NCBI RefSeq assembly: GCF_004216905.1
Contig: NZ_SGXJ01000001.1
Span: 1,240,001 to 1,304,000, forward strand
DNA length: 64,000 nt
Source: Kribbella sp. VKM Ac-2569
Lineage (GTDB): Bacteria > Actinomycetota > Actinomycetes > Propionibacteriales > Kribbellaceae
Direction: 5' to 3'
Positions 40,391-49,478 of this stretch are shown here, one piece after another. Numbering within the stretch: the first letter of the stretch is position 1; the number at the start of each line of letters is the position of its first letter. The notes beneath the pieces were generated by a model. That model worked only from the letters and a program-made list of their open reading frames with translations. It was not told where the DNA came from and did not search any database. The position numbers were made by a program, and so were the translations under genes.

Positions 40391-40894
40391 TCAGCAGCCG
40401 CCGCAGTTGTAGTACGTGATGTCCCAGTGGCTTCCTTCGTCGGCGTAGATGTTGCCGGCGCCGGAGCGCCACTGGGCGGCGCCGTCACCGCGGTCGGCGA
40501 TCCGGGTGAACGTGTTGTGGATGTAGTTGCCGACACACGTGTACTTCGAGATGTCGACCTTGTACCCGTTCCAGTGGCTGTACGTGCCGCTGGCGTGGCC
40601 CACCTCGGTGCCACCGGTGATGTTGACCGCGCACCCGCTCGCGGTCTTCAGCGTGCGGACGCCGTACACCGTGCTGTCGTTGATCTGCTCGAACGAGGTG
40701 CAGGTGGAGTTGTAGCGGTCGGAGCAGCCGCCGCTGGACGACCAGGTGAGGCCCGCGGCCCGGAAGATCGAGGTCGCCTGCGAATGCGTCAGCTTGGTCA
40801 GGGCGGACGCCTGCTCGACCGCCACCACACCGGGCAGCAGGCCGACGACCACGGCGACGAGAGGTACGGCGACGCGACGGAGCAATGACTTCAT
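40391..40894 (-). CDS. Secreted peptidase M15-like protein
   Basis: A 167-residue exported protein with a signal peptide ending near EQASA-LT. The mature part begins TKLTHSQATSIFRAAGL, has six or more cysteines, and contains the core TGGTEVGHASGTYSHWNGYKV-D-I, resembling the zinc-site arrangement of M15 D-Ala carboxypeptidases. It ends GSHWDITYYNCGGC. Peptidoglycan cleavage is an inference. Start ATG 40894 has AAGGAG six bases before it; that site is locked in a strong inverted repeat. Confidence 0.72.
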   Translation of the reverse strand: MKSLLRRVAVPLVAVVVGLLPGVVAVEQASALTKLTHSQATSIFRAAGLTWSSSGGCSDRYNSTCTSFEQINDSTVYGVRTLKTASGCAVNITGGTEVGHASGTYSHWNGYKVDISKYTCVGNYIHNTFTRIADRGDGAAQWRSGAGNIYADEGSHWDITYYNCGGC

Positions 40895-40900
40895 GGGGAC

Positions 40901-40935
40901 ACTCCTTGAAATATGGGGCGGTTATTTCAAGGAGT
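40901..40935 (-). promoter_or_regulatory. Inverted repeat that hides a Shine-Dalgarno site
   Basis: ACTCCTTGAAATA (40901-40913) and TATTTCAAGGAGT (40923-40935) form a perfect 13-bp inverted repeat with a 9-nt loop. In the reverse-strand mRNA the 3' arm contains the AAGGAG of the M15-like gene, so folding would block ribosome entry. It could be an RNA switch, a protein operator or both. Confidence 0.8.
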
Positions 40936-40975
40936 GCACTGCCCAAGAAAGTTATTGGCGAAACCTCAGGTTGAA

Positions 40976-41575
40976 TCAGAAATTAACATCCGAACACTGG
41001 TAGAAGGCGTTTGCGGTATCGGCGATCGTCCAGACCGCGAGGATCATGTGCCGTCCGGACCGGCCGGTCGGGATAGTGCCCGGATGCGACACGTCGCTGG
41101 GTGGCCGGGCGCCGTTCATAGCGACGGTGAGGAACGGATTCAGGTCGAGTGCGGACCGGGTCAGCGGCTGCGTCGGATCCCAGCCCTGCTTGGTCATGTA
41201 GTACTTGAAGTCGGTGGTCGAGTGCGCCGCGGTCAGGTGCCACGAGAACGTGAACCCCTGACCACCCTGGAGCTGTGTGGCCGGCCAGGCCCCGCCGCGC
41301 TGATCGTCGAGCTCGGCGAACTGACCGAGCCCCGCCGAGCAGAGCGTCCCGTCCGCGGGGCCGCTCTGCGGGAAGCCCTTGGGGCCTTCGACACTCTGCG
41401 GCTCCCACTGGATCTGCCCGCAGTTCGTGACGACCCCGTCCTGACAGTTCTTGGCCCGGCTGGCCGGCCCGGTGGTATATCCGTGGCCGTAGGCGAGCGG
41501 AACCGACGTACACACCGTCAAGGCGAATGCTCCGACGGCAATTCCGGCCATGCTGAGTTTCCGTTTTCGCAGCAT
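40976..41575 (-). CDS. AA10 lytic polysaccharide monooxygenase
   Basis: A secreted copper enzyme that oxidatively cleaves chitin or cellulose. Start ATG 41575 gives a 30-residue signal peptide whose cleavage after AYG exposes His31 in HGYTTGPASR, the first histidine-brace ligand. The second ligand is in HLTAAHSTTDFKYY. Length (about 199 residues) is that of a single-domain AA10 without a binding module. It lies between another secreted enzyme and malQ. Strong regulation is suggested by the promoter and repeat upstream. Confidence 0.92.
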   Translation of the reverse strand: MLRKRKLSMAGIAVGAFALTVCTSVPLAYGHGYTTGPASRAKNCQDGVVTNCGQIQWEPQSVEGPKGFPQSGPADGTLCSAGLGQFAELDDQRGGAWPATQLQGGQGFTFSWHLTAAHSTTDFKYYMTKQGWDPTQPLTRSALDLNPFLTVAMNGARPPSDVSHPGTIPTGRSGRHMILAVWTIADTANAFYQCSDVNF

Positions 41576-41635
41576 GCGAACTCCTGCACTGTTGGGGCGG
41601 TGGACAGTGAAGGAAGGGCGCCTCTCCTGCTCAAT

Positions 41636-41669
41636 AGAAAACAACCGTTCAAATCTATTGTCAACGGTT
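41636..41669 (-). promoter_or_regulatory. Promoter and inverted repeat of the LPMO gene
   Basis: On the reverse strand TTGACA (41659-41664) is followed after 17 bp by TTTTCT (41636-41641), a good -35/-10 pair about 60 bp before the LPMO start. An inverted repeat AACCGTT/AACGGTT (41643-41649 with 41663-41669) overlaps the spacer and the -35 box, the position expected of a repressor site. Confidence 0.65.
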
Positions 41670-41692
41670 CGTGAGCAGGTGAATACGGAAAG

Positions 41693-43810
41693 CTAGATAT
41701 TGAGCGAGCCGATCAAGCGACGGAGACGCTGGTTGTTCGGCAGGTCCTCGACCAGCACGGGCTCGCCTTCCGGACCGCCGAGCGGCACCCGCCAGTTCGG
41801 GTATTCGTCCGTGGTGCCGGGCTGGTTCTGCGTACGGCGTTCTCCGACGGCATCCGTCAGCGCGACACCGACGAGCTTGGCCGGCGTGTGCGCGACGTAC
41901 CGGTGCATGGCCTCGACGATCCGCGCGACGTCGCCGTCCGTGTTGCTGAGCAGATGGCGCTCCCGGAGTGCGTTGAGCCAGGCGTCACGGTCCGCCTCGT
42001 CGACTGCGAGTTCCTCGTCCACAGGGCGAGTCAACAGACCAAGGCGGTTCCGCAGCTCCACGTGGTCGCCTGCGAGGTACCCGGCGGTCGGCGGCAGGTC
42101 GTGGGTGGTGACAGTGGCCAGGCACAGCTCCCGCCACCGCTCCGGTGCCAGCGGCTTCCCATCGGCATCCCGCTCGAACCACAACACCGACGTACCGAGA
42201 ATGCCGCGTTCTGTCAGGTAGTCGCGCACCCAGGGCTCTACGGTCCCTAGGTCCTCACCGATCACAGTCACGCCGGAACGCTGCGCCTCCAGCACCAGGA
42301 TGCCGACCAGTGCCTCATGGTCGTACCGCACGTAGGTGCCCTCGGTAGGCCGCTCCGGCGACGTCACCCACCACAGCCGGAACATCCCGAGGATGTGGTC
42401 GATCCGCAGCCCGCCACCATGCCGCATCACCGCACGCACCAGGTCCCGCCAAGCGGCGTACCCGGTCTCAGCCAGCGCGTTGGGCCGCCACGGCGGCTGC
42501 GACCAGTCCTGGCCCTGCTGGTTGAACGCGTCCGGCGGTGCACCCACGTGGATGTTCTGCGCGAGCACGTTCTGCAGCGCCCACGCGTCCGCACCATCCG
42601 GATGCACACCGACGGCCAGGTCGTGTACGACGCCCAGCGACATGCCGGCCGCCTTCGCACGAGCCTGTGTCCGCGCGAGCTGCTCGTCGAGCTGCCACTG
42701 GAGCCAGCAGTGGAACTCCACGGCATCCGGGTTCTCGTTGCGGAAGGCAACAACCTCCGGTGTCGTCGGTTCCTGTAGCTCCTCGGGCCACTTGCTCCAC
42801 TCGGGCCCGTGCACGTCGGCGATCGCGGCCCACGTGGCGAAGTCGATCAGCCCCTGACTCTCCCGGTCGCAGTACGCGCCGTACTCCGCGATCCGCCCCA
42901 CCGACGGCTGCACGCGGAACAGCACCTGCAGCGCCTCACGCTTGGCCGCCCACACCGTGTCCCGGTCGAGCGCCGTCGAGTCCTCGCTGAGCGCCCGCGC
43001 CTGCAGCGCCAGTGTCCGGACCCGGTCGCGTTCCGCGGGGGCCAGGTCGCCGTACTCGTCGACGTCCTCGATCCGCAGGTAGATCGGGTTCCCGAACCGC
43101 CGCGACGCCGGCAGGTACGGCGAGGGCTCCATGCGGCCCGCCAGCTCCGCAGCGTGCAGCGGGTTCACCAGTACGAAGCCGGCGCCCAGGTCATGCGCCG
43201 ACCACGCCGCCAGGTCGGCCAGGTCATGCAGGTCACCGATACCCCAGGAGCGCCGGGAGCGAACGGAGTACAGCTGCAGCACCCAGCCCCAGGTCCGGTG
43301 CAGGTTCTCCGGCTCCAGCTTCGTCGGCGTCACGATCAGCGTGCTGACCGAGATCTCCGGGTTGGTACCGACCCGCGCGCACAACCGGTGGTACCCGAGC
43401 GGCAGGTCCCCCGGCAGCTGGAACGTCGCTTCACCGACCTGTACCCCGTCGATCCACTCTGGCTCGACCAGGTGGTCCTGCTGCGGGATGTCCCGCCGCT
43501 GACCGCCGTCCTCGAGGTCCACCCACACCTCCGCCGACGACCCGTGCGGCAGGTGTACGGCGAACCAGGGGGTCCAGCCCTCCCTCATCACCACGGTGGC
43601 GGGCAGCGTACGACGCCAGCGCGCCTGCTGGTGCTCGGCCAGCGCCAGGGCCGCCTTCTCCGGTGTCGACGCGTCCACACCGAGTGCCGCGAGTACGTCG
43701 GCCACGACCTCGCTCGAGACGACCACATGCTCGCCCTGCCAGTTCCAGTACTCCGTCGCCACGCCATGGGCAACCGCTAGCTCGACAAGGGCCGGAGTGG
43801 GAGCAGTCAC
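41693..43810 (-). CDS. malQ: 4-alpha-glucanotransferase (amylomaltase)
   Basis: A 705-residue GH77 enzyme that transfers maltooligosaccharide units during glycogen or maltose metabolism. The N-terminal beta extension is typical of actinobacterial MalQ. Catalytic regions are present: the nucleophile in GLRIDHILGMFRLWWV, the acid in VIGEDLGTV, and the transition-state aspartate in TTHDLPPTAGYL. Start ATG 43810. No maltose operon partner is adjacent. Confidence 0.95.
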   Translation of the reverse strand: MTAPTPALVELAVAHGVATEYWNWQGEHVVVSSEVVADVLAALGVDASTPEKAALALAEHQQARWRRTLPATVVMREGWTPWFAVHLPHGSSAEVWVDLEDGGQRRDIPQQDHLVEPEWIDGVQVGEATFQLPGDLPLGYHRLCARVGTNPEISVSTLIVTPTKLEPENLHRTWGWVLQLYSVRSRRSWGIGDLHDLADLAAWSAHDLGAGFVLVNPLHAAELAGRMEPSPYLPASRRFGNPIYLRIEDVDEYGDLAPAERDRVRTLALQARALSEDSTALDRDTVWAAKREALQVLFRVQPSVGRIAEYGAYCDRESQGLIDFATWAAIADVHGPEWSKWPEELQEPTTPEVVAFRNENPDAVEFHCWLQWQLDEQLARTQARAKAAGMSLGVVHDLAVGVHPDGADAWALQNVLAQNIHVGAPPDAFNQQGQDWSQPPWRPNALAETGYAAWRDLVRAVMRHGGGLRIDHILGMFRLWWVTSPERPTEGTYVRYDHEALVGILVLEAQRSGVTVIGEDLGTVEPWVRDYLTERGILGTSVLWFERDADGKPLAPERWRELCLATVTTHDLPPTAGYLAGDHVELRNRLGLLTRPVDEELAVDEADRDAWLNALRERHLLSNTDGDVARIVEAMHRYVAHTPAKLVGVALTDAVGERRTQNQPGTTDEYPNWRVPLGGPEGEPVLVEDLPNNQRLRRLIGSLNI

Positions 43811-43863
43811 CCCAGCGAGTCTGCCGCATCAACCGCGTCAACGGCCAAACGGCGCGCGTTGCG

Positions 43864-44868
43864 TTACTCGTTCGAGCGGCGGCGGCTGAGCATCAGTACC
43901 GCCAGTAGGAGGACTGCGCTGGCTACGACGAGTCCGATGGCCACGCCGGCCAGGTTGTCGGTCAGCTGGTAAAGCGCCGTCGGCCAGATGACCAGGAGGA
44001 TCGAGCAGCCCACCACGGCGTACGCCGAACGCCGTGTCCGCCCGTAGGCGACCAGCAACGCCGCAGGTCCCGCCGTACCGACTGCGAGCGCCATGATCTC
44101 GCCGCGCTCCTGCACCAGCCAGCAGATCGAGGAGCTGAACATCGCGGCTCCGGCCAGTGACCACGACGTCACCTGATCGCGCACCAGGCCGAGCATCGCG
44201 AACACGAACGCCACCAGGATGAATCCGGTCCCGGCGATGCCCGCGCTGTTGGTGGCCGACCCGGTGTCCGGAGTGAGGACATCTGCCGTGATCACCAACA
44301 CACCGACGGCCAGGATCCCGAACGTTGCCACCAGCAACGAAGGCTCCTTGAGCCACCACAACCCGGCGGCGGCCAGCGCCAGCGCGACCGCCACCCCGAC
44401 GACCCGTCCGGCCTCCCCCTCGACCGCCACGAACGTCGCGAACCCGGCCACGCAACACCCCAGCGCCGCGAGCGCCGAACTCAACTGTTCCCGGCGCCGC
44501 AGCAGCGCCAGCACCACGGCCGAACCGAGCAGGACGACCGCGGCCGCCGTACCGGTGGTGATCCGCGCGGCGCGGCCCATTTCGCCCCAGTTCGCCAAGG
44601 TCAGGAGCGCGACCGCACCGAGCAGCAGCGCGCCGCCGATGTAGCCGAGCACCTCGACCAGCGCGCTGGTGTGGGCAGCGGCGGGCGGCTCCTCCTCCTC
44701 GGCCGGCTCAGGCCCTTCAGGCTCCCGCTGCGGACGCGGACGGCCCGGGTCGGCGAGCGCTGCGTCGATCTCCGCGTCGGCGGCGTCCCGGATCGACTCG
44801 GCCTGGTACTGGCGCAGCACACCAGCACTCACGAGCCTGGACAGCTCGTCGTCCAGCCGGCTCGACAT
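43864..44868 (-). CDS. DUF2157-like polytopic membrane protein
   Basis: A 334-residue protein. A soluble N-terminal helix region (LDDELSRLVSAGVLRQYQAESI) and an acidic linker are followed by about ten hydrophobic helices. The N-terminal pattern resembles DUF2157. Start ATG 44868. It diverges from the MscS gene across 44 bp. The function is unknown. Confidence 0.75.
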   Translation of the reverse strand: MSSRLDDELSRLVSAGVLRQYQAESIRDAADAEIDAALADPGRPRPQREPEGPEPAEEEEPPAAAHTSALVEVLGYIGGALLLGAVALLTLANWGEMGRAARITTGTAAAVVLLGSAVVLALLRRREQLSSALAALGCCVAGFATFVAVEGEAGRVVGVAVALALAAAGLWWLKEPSLLVATFGILAVGVLVITADVLTPDTGSATNSAGIAGTGFILVAFVFAMLGLVRDQVTSWSLAGAAMFSSSICWLVQERGEIMALAVGTAGPAALLVAYGRTRRSAYAVVGCSILLVIWPTALYQLTDNLAGVAIGLVVASAVLLLAVLMLSRRRSNE

Positions 44869-44912
44869 GCGATCGCGTCTCCTTGTCAGCCCTACTAACA
44901 TCAGGCGGCGAG

Positions 44913-45701
44913 ATGCCTATTCTGACCAGCTACCTTGTGTCCTTAGTCAGTCACCCCCTGTTTTCACCGTTGCTGAGCCTGCCGGACGCCTTCCCGACGT
45001 TCTTCCGGACCGGCAACGACGGCAAGCTGGAGGTGACCGACCAGGTCGTGGTCGTGCCTGCCCGGATCGCCGGCCTGATCATCGGCTTCTTCCTACTCCG
45101 CTGGGTGCTGCACAAGGTGATCCGGCGGTTCGCCCGGCGAACCGGGAACGGCGCTGTCGCAGGGGTGCTGTCGAAGTCCAGGATCGGTCAGGACTTCGTC
45201 GAGAACACGCTCGCGAGTGAGCGCCGCGCCCAGCGCGCCCAGACGATCGGCTCGCTCCTGAGCAGCATCGTGACGATCGTGCTGGCCGCCGTCCTGGTGG
45301 TGATGGTGCTGGCCGAGCTCGGCTTCAACATCATGCCGGTGATCGCGTCCGCGAGCATCATCGGCGTGGCGCTCGGGTTCGGCGCGCAGACGCTGGTGAA
45401 GGACTTCCTGGCCGGCGTGTTCATGATCTTCGAGGACCAGTACGGCGTCGGCGACCTGATCGATATGGAGAAGGCGACCGGCGTCGTCGTCGCGGTCGGC
45501 CTCCGGATCACCACCCTGCGCGGCGAGGACGGCACCACCTGGTATGTCCGCAACGGCGAGGTGCTCCGGGTCGGCAACCTGACCACGCGCGACCCGAACA
45601 GCGCCGCCTCCTCCGGCGTCGGCTCCGGCACCGAGAAGGAGGAAGAAGTCAAGACCGACGAAAGTGTGGCGAGCGGTAAGCAGGACGAAAACCAACGCTG
45701 A
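44913..45701 (+). CDS. Small-conductance mechanosensitive channel (MscS family)
   Basis: About 262 residues. Two to three membrane helices are followed by the pore-lining helix and beta domain (IASASIIGVALGFGAQTLVKDFLAG, then FEDQYGVGDLID) of MscS. It releases solutes on hypo-osmotic shock. The conserved C-terminal alpha/beta domain is short and is replaced by a charged tail. I start it at ATG 44913. Its end overlaps the convergent GNAT gene by 53 bp. Confidence 0.9.
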   Translation: MPILTSYLVSLVSHPLFSPLLSLPDAFPTFFRTGNDGKLEVTDQVVVVPARIAGLIIGFFLLRWVLHKVIRRFARRTGNGAVAGVLSKSRIGQDFVENTLASERRAQRAQTIGSLLSSIVTIVLAAVLVVMVLAELGFNIMPVIASASIIGVALGFGAQTLVKDFLAGVFMIFEDQYGVGDLIDMEKATGVVVAVGLRITTLRGEDGTTWYVRNGEVLRVGNLTTRDPNSAASSGVGSGTEKEEEVKTDESVASGKQDENQR

Positions 45702-46380
45702 GGTACAGGCGCTCAGCGTCCGAGCCCTCGACCACCTGCAACGTGAGCCGCCCACCGGCCGCGTCGCGGCGCGCCTGCGCGAGCAGCCGCGTCGCCAGAC
45801 CCCGGCCGCGGTACTGCGGTTTGGTCGCGACCGCGTAGACGCCGGCGACCGGCCCGGTCCGCAGTACCAACGTGATCGCCGCCGGATCGCCGTCCACGCG
45901 GAGCAGGTAGAGCGACTGGTCGGGCGCCCGGTAGTTCCGCAGGGCCTGCTCGACGAACATCTGTTGCCACCAGTCGTAGTCCGGCTCCCCCACCTCGAGA
46001 AACGCCGCACTCTGCACCTGTGCGAACCCCACCGCGTCCGCCTCCGAGCGGATCGCCGCCACGGGCTCTCCAACCGCTGACCCGGCCGGCGCCTCCATGT
46101 GCACCAGCACCTCGGCAGCCTTGAACCCCGCCGCGGCCAACCGCTCTTCCCACCCCGCTCCGCTCCCAGGCACGAGCCGAACCGTCCGCACACCGGCCGG
46201 AATCTCCGCATCGGGCGTGAGCGGTATCCACGCAGAGAACTCCTCCGACTCCCCAACCACCTCGATCGCCTCAGCGGACCGCCGTACCGAACCGCGATGG
46301 GCAGCGAGGAAGGCGAGGTGATTGTCGAGCAACGCATCGAGCATGCGCAGAGTCTGCACCGCCCCACCGACAAAACGCAT
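45649..46380 (-). CDS. GNAT acetyltransferase
   Basis: About 231-243 residues. The acetyl-CoA loop is QYRGRGLATRLL and the C-terminus RLYLSVGFRPAYRSPHF is typical of GNATs. The N-terminal hundred residues form a second, degenerate lobe. Start is 46380 or the ATG at 46344. The substrate is unknown. Confidence 0.85.
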   Translation of the reverse strand: MRFVGGAVQTLRMLDALLDNHLAFLAAHRGSVRRSAEAIEVVGESEEFSAWIPLTPDAEIPAGVRTVRLVPGSGAGWEERLAAAGFKAAEVLVHMEAPAGSAVGEPVAAIRSEADAVGFAQVQSAAFLEVGEPDYDWWQQMFVEQALRNYRAPDQSLYLLRVDGDPAAITLVLRTGPVAGVYAVATKPQYRGRGLATRLLAQARRDAAGGRLTLQVVEGSDAERLYLSVGFRPAYRSPHFRRS

Positions 46381-46421
46381 CCCGCGCAGAACTCTGCGCG
46401 GGAGGCGTTCGGGCCGGTGGC

Positions 46422-46853
46422 TCAGGCGGTGAAGGTGACGTCCAGGGTGATGGTCGTTCCGGTCAGCGCCTGGGAGACCGGGCAGTTCTTCTTGGCGCCC
46501 TCGGCGAACTCGGCGAACTCGTCGGCGGTCAGGCCGGGGACGTTGCCGTTCACGGACAGCTTGATGCCGGTGATGCCCTCACCGGGCTGGAAAGTCACGT
46601 CGGCCTGGGTGTCCAACGAGGCCGGCGGGTTGCCGGCCTGCGCGAGCGCGTGCGACAGCGCCATCGAGAAGCACGCCGAGTGCGCGGCGCCGAGCAGCTC
46701 CTCGGGGCTGGTCCGGCCGCTGGCCTCCGGCTCGGTGCGCGCGGCCCAGGTCACGTCGAAGGAGCCGAGACCGGACGACTCCAGGTTGACCTGACCGCCG
46801 CCCTCCAGCAGCGAGCCTTCCCAGTGGGCCTTGGCGGTACGGGTAGCAGCCAT
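46422..46853 (-). CDS. OsmC/Ohr-family peroxiredoxin
   Basis: A 143-residue thiol peroxidase reducing organic hydroperoxides. The two reactive cysteines lie in HSACFSMALSH and KKNCPVSQALTG. The N-terminus AKAHWEGSLLEGGG is that of the OsmC subgroup. Start ATG 46853 with a clear AAGGAG site. It follows the glbO gene on the same strand by 23 bp, so both may be induced by the same stress. Confidence 0.93.
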   Translation of the reverse strand: MAATRTAKAHWEGSLLEGGGQVNLESSGLGSFDVTWAARTEPEASGRTSPEELLGAAHSACFSMALSHALAQAGNPPASLDTQADVTFQPGEGITGIKLSVNGNVPGLTADEFAEFAEGAKKNCPVSQALTGTTITLDVTFTA

Positions 46854-46876
46854 GCTCGTGTTTCTCCTTAGAAGGT

Positions 46877-47296
46877 TCAGCGGCCGGACACGTCGATCGC
46901 GCCCGGGTACTGCGGTTCGTCGGTGTTCACCATGCTGTGCGCGGCCATCACCATGTAGCGCCAGATCTCCTCGTCCCGCTCCGGGGTCAGGCCGAGCTCG
47001 TCGAGCGCGGCCCGCATGTGGCCGAGCCAGCGGTCCCGTGCGGTCGGGGTGACGGCGAACGGGGCGTGCCGCATCCGCAGCCGGGGGTGCCCACGCTGCT
47101 CGGAGTACGTCTTGGGGCCGCCCCAGTACTGCTCCAGGAACATCCGGAAGCGCTCCTCGGCCGGACCGAGATCCTCCTCCGGGTACATCGCCCGCAGTTC
47201 CGGGTCGGCGGCAACACCGCGGTAGAACGCTGCCACCAATCGGTGGAAGGTCTCCGCCCCACCGACGGCGTCGTAGAAGCTCTGCTGCTCAGTCAT
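46877..47296 (-). CDS. glbO: Group II truncated hemoglobin
   Basis: A 139-residue 2-on-2 globin. [30 protein letters not shown] and [13 protein letters not shown], with the proximal histidine, match mycobacterial GlbO. It binds oxygen and may detoxify NO or peroxide. It holds the GlbO position in the conserved gene order. It is the second globin in the window besides the flavohemoglobin. Confidence 0.93.
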   Translation of the reverse strand: MTEQQSFYDAVGGAETFHRLVAAFYRGVAADPELRAMYPEEDLGPAEERFRMFLEQYWGGPKTYSEQRGHPRLRMRHAPFAVTPTARDRWLGHMRAALDELGLTPERDEEIWRYMVMAAHSMVNTDEPQYPGAIDVSGR

Positions 47297-47311
47297 CTCG
47301 GACCTAGTCTC

Positions 47312-47731
47312 TCAAGTGGTCACAAGATGCTTCAGCAGGGCTGCCCGTTCGGGGTCTCCGAGGGCTCGTTTCGCGTGCGTCGTCCCGTCCACTGCGACGA
47401 TCACAGACTCCGCCTTGGCGTACACGTCCTCCGACTCGCCACTGCGATCGACGATCCGCGAGCCCAGCGTGTACGACGACGTACCGACGGATGCGATCCA
47501 CACGTCCACGTCGTACGGCGGGTGCCGCAGCAGGATCGGCCGCAGGTAGTCGACGGTCTGACTGACCAGCACGCACGGGTACTGCGCGAAGAAGTCGCCC
47601 GTGGTCTCCATCACCTGCCCGAGGAACGCGATCCGGGCCTCCTGCAGGTAGTCGAAGTACCGCACGTTGTTCACATGGTCGTACGAGTCGATGTCCGACC
47701 ACCGGACGAGGACAGGATGGGTGAAGGTCAT
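47312..47731 (-). CDS. Acyl-CoA thioesterase (hot-dog fold), copy 1
   Basis: A 139-residue 4HBT/FcbC-type thioesterase. The catalytic region is RWSDIDSYDHVNNVRYFDYL. Its ATG overlaps the stop of the second copy. It hydrolyses acyl-CoA; the chain is unknown. Confidence 0.88.
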   Translation of the reverse strand: MTFTHPVLVRWSDIDSYDHVNNVRYFDYLQEARIAFLGQVMETTGDFFAQYPCVLVSQTVDYLRPILLRHPPYDVDVWIASVGTSSYTLGSRIVDRSGESEDVYAKAESVIVAVDGTTHAKRALGDPERAALLKHLVTT

Positions 47732-48153
47732 GCGCCCACCAGCTTCTCGAGGGCCTCGCGCTCGACCGGGGTGATCCGGCGCAGGCGGTTGGCCGCGAAG
47801 TCGAACGGGACCAGCTTGGTCTTCGCCTCGACATAGGTACGGCGTTCCGGTTCGGCGTCGAGGATCTCGTAGTCGACCGTGAACGACGCGGCCCGGATCT
47901 CGCTGATCCAGAGCTCGATCCGCACCGGTTCGGGCCGGAAGTGCAGCGGCGCGCGGTACTGCACCTCGTGCCGGGCCACCAGCAGGCCGGTCTCGAGGTT
48001 GTCGGCGCCGAGCTCCTTGGCGGTCCGGAACAGGAAATCGACGCGGGCGTCCTGGAGGTAGTCGACGTACCGGCCGTTGTTCACGTGTCCGAGCGCGTCC
48101 ATGTCGCCCCAGCGCAACGGGCAGTGGTAGACGTGGCGGTTGTGATGATCCAC
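47728..48153 (-). CDS. Acyl-CoA thioesterase (hot-dog fold), copy 2
   Basis: A 141-residue paralogue of the downstream gene. RWGDMDALGHVNNGRYVDYL carries the active-site aspartate context. The four-base ATGA overlap with copy 1 suggests co-translation of two related thioesterases that may form mixed tetramers. Start ATG 48153. An orthologue lies near ettA in mycobacteria (Rv2475c, from memory). Confidence 0.88.
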   Translation of the reverse strand: MDHHNRHVYHCPLRWGDMDALGHVNNGRYVDYLQDARVDFLFRTAKELGADNLETGLLVARHEVQYRAPLHFRPEPVRIELWISEIRAASFTVDYEILDAEPERRTYVEAKTKLVPFDFAANRLRRITPVEREALEKLVGA

Positions 48154-48243
48154 ACGACGATCATGTCATCCGGGGCACTACCCCGGTGACTGACCGTGGG
48201 TAATGTCATCTTCGGCAGACCAGTGCACCGATTGGAGTGGTGG

Positions 48244-48999
48244 ATGAGCACGCAGCGGGTGGCGATCGTGACCGGGGCAGCCCGGGGAATCGGCGCGGCC
48301 GTCGCGCAGCGGCTCGCGGCGGACGGTAACGCCGTCGCGGTCATCGACCTCGACGAGGGCGCCTGCGACGCGACCGTGAAGGCGATCACCGAGGCCGGCG
48401 GCAAGGCGATCGGCGTCGGCGCCGACGTCAGCAAGTCCGACCAGGTCACGGCTGCGGTCGAGCGGGTCGTCGCGGAGCTGGGCGCACCGACGATCCTGGT
48501 CAACAACGCCGGCGTACTGCGCGACAACCTGCTGTTCAAGATGTCCGAGGACGACTGGGACACGGTCATGTCGGTGCACCTCAAGGGCAGCTTCCTGATG
48601 TCGAAGGCCTGCCAGGCGCACATGGTCGAGGCCAAGTACGGACGGCTCGTCTTCCTCTCGTCGACCTCGGCGCTCGGCAACCGCGGCCAGGCGAACTACG
48701 CGTCCGCGAAGGCGGGCCTGCAGGGTCTGGCGAAGACGCTCGCGATCGAGCTGGGCAAGTTCGGCGTCACCGCGAACGCGATCGCGCCGGGCTTCATCGA
48801 GACCGACATGACCGCGGCCACCGCGGCCAGGGTCGGCGTCGACTTCGAGGAGTTCAAGAAGGCCACCGCCGCCACCATCCCGGTGAACCGGACCGGCAAG
48901 CCGGAAGACATCGCCGCCGCGGCGTCGTTCTTCTGCAGCGAGGAGGCCGGCTTCGTGTCCGGCCAGGTTCTGTACGTCGCCGGCGGACCCCGCAACTAA
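48244..48999 (+). CDS. Short-chain dehydrogenase, FabG-like
   Basis: A 251-residue 3-oxoacyl reductase-type SDR with the cofactor motif TGAARGIG, LVNNAGVL, and catalytic YASAKAGL. Start ATG 48244 behind GGAG. The MaoC dehydratase gene follows after 23 bp, so the pair could perform reduction and (de)hydration of one acyl-CoA or polyketide intermediate. Confidence 0.92.
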   Translation: MSTQRVAIVTGAARGIGAAVAQRLAADGNAVAVIDLDEGACDATVKAITEAGGKAIGVGADVSKSDQVTAAVERVVAELGAPTILVNNAGVLRDNLLFKMSEDDWDTVMSVHLKGSFLMSKACQAHMVEAKYGRLVFLSSTSALGNRGQANYASAKAGLQGLAKTLAIELGKFGVTANAIAPGFIETDMTAATAARVGVDFEEFKKATAATIPVNRTGKPEDIAAAASFFCSEEAGFVSGQVLYVAGGPRN

Positions 49000-49022
49000 C
49001 AGGGAACTGAGGAGAAGCCGAC

Positions 49023-49478
49023 ATGCCGCAGACGTTCGACGGCGTCGACGAGGTCGTGCACGCGGTCGGAACGCCGCTCGGCGAGACCGCGTGGCTGGAG
49101 ATCACCCAGGAGCAGGTGAATCAGTTCGCCGAGGCGACCGGTGACCATCAGTGGATCCATGTCGACGTCGAGCGGGCCGCCAAGGGTCCGTACGGCGGAA
49201 CGATCGCGCACGGCTACCTGACGCTGAGCCTGATCGCCCGCTTCGGCGAGGAGCTGTTCAAGGTCGAAGGTGTGACCGCGAAGCTCAACTACGGCGTCAA
49301 CAAGGTCCGCTTCCCCGCCCCGGTCCCGGTCGGCAGCCGGGTCCGCGCCGGCGCGTCGATCGCGAACGCGGTGCAGACCCCGGCAGGCATCCAGGTCTCC
49401 CTCAACTGGGTGATCGAACTGGAGAACTCCACCAAGCCGGCCTGCGTCGCGGAAACCGTCGTACTGCTGGTTCCCTAG
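49023..49478 (+). CDS. MaoC-family (R)-hydratase
   Basis: A 151-residue hot-dog enoyl-CoA hydratase. The hydratase-2 motif is present as FAEATGDHQWIHVD, with the later GTIAHGYLTLSL. Works on trans-2-enoyl-CoA. It is co-transcribed with the FabG-like gene. Its end overlaps the convergent GNAT gene by four bases. Confidence 0.92.
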   Translation: MPQTFDGVDEVVHAVGTPLGETAWLEITQEQVNQFAEATGDHQWIHVDVERAAKGPYGGTIAHGYLTLSLIARFGEELFKVEGVTAKLNYGVNKVRFPAPVPVGSRVRAGASIANAVQTPAGIQVSLNWVIELENSTKPACVAETVVLLVP

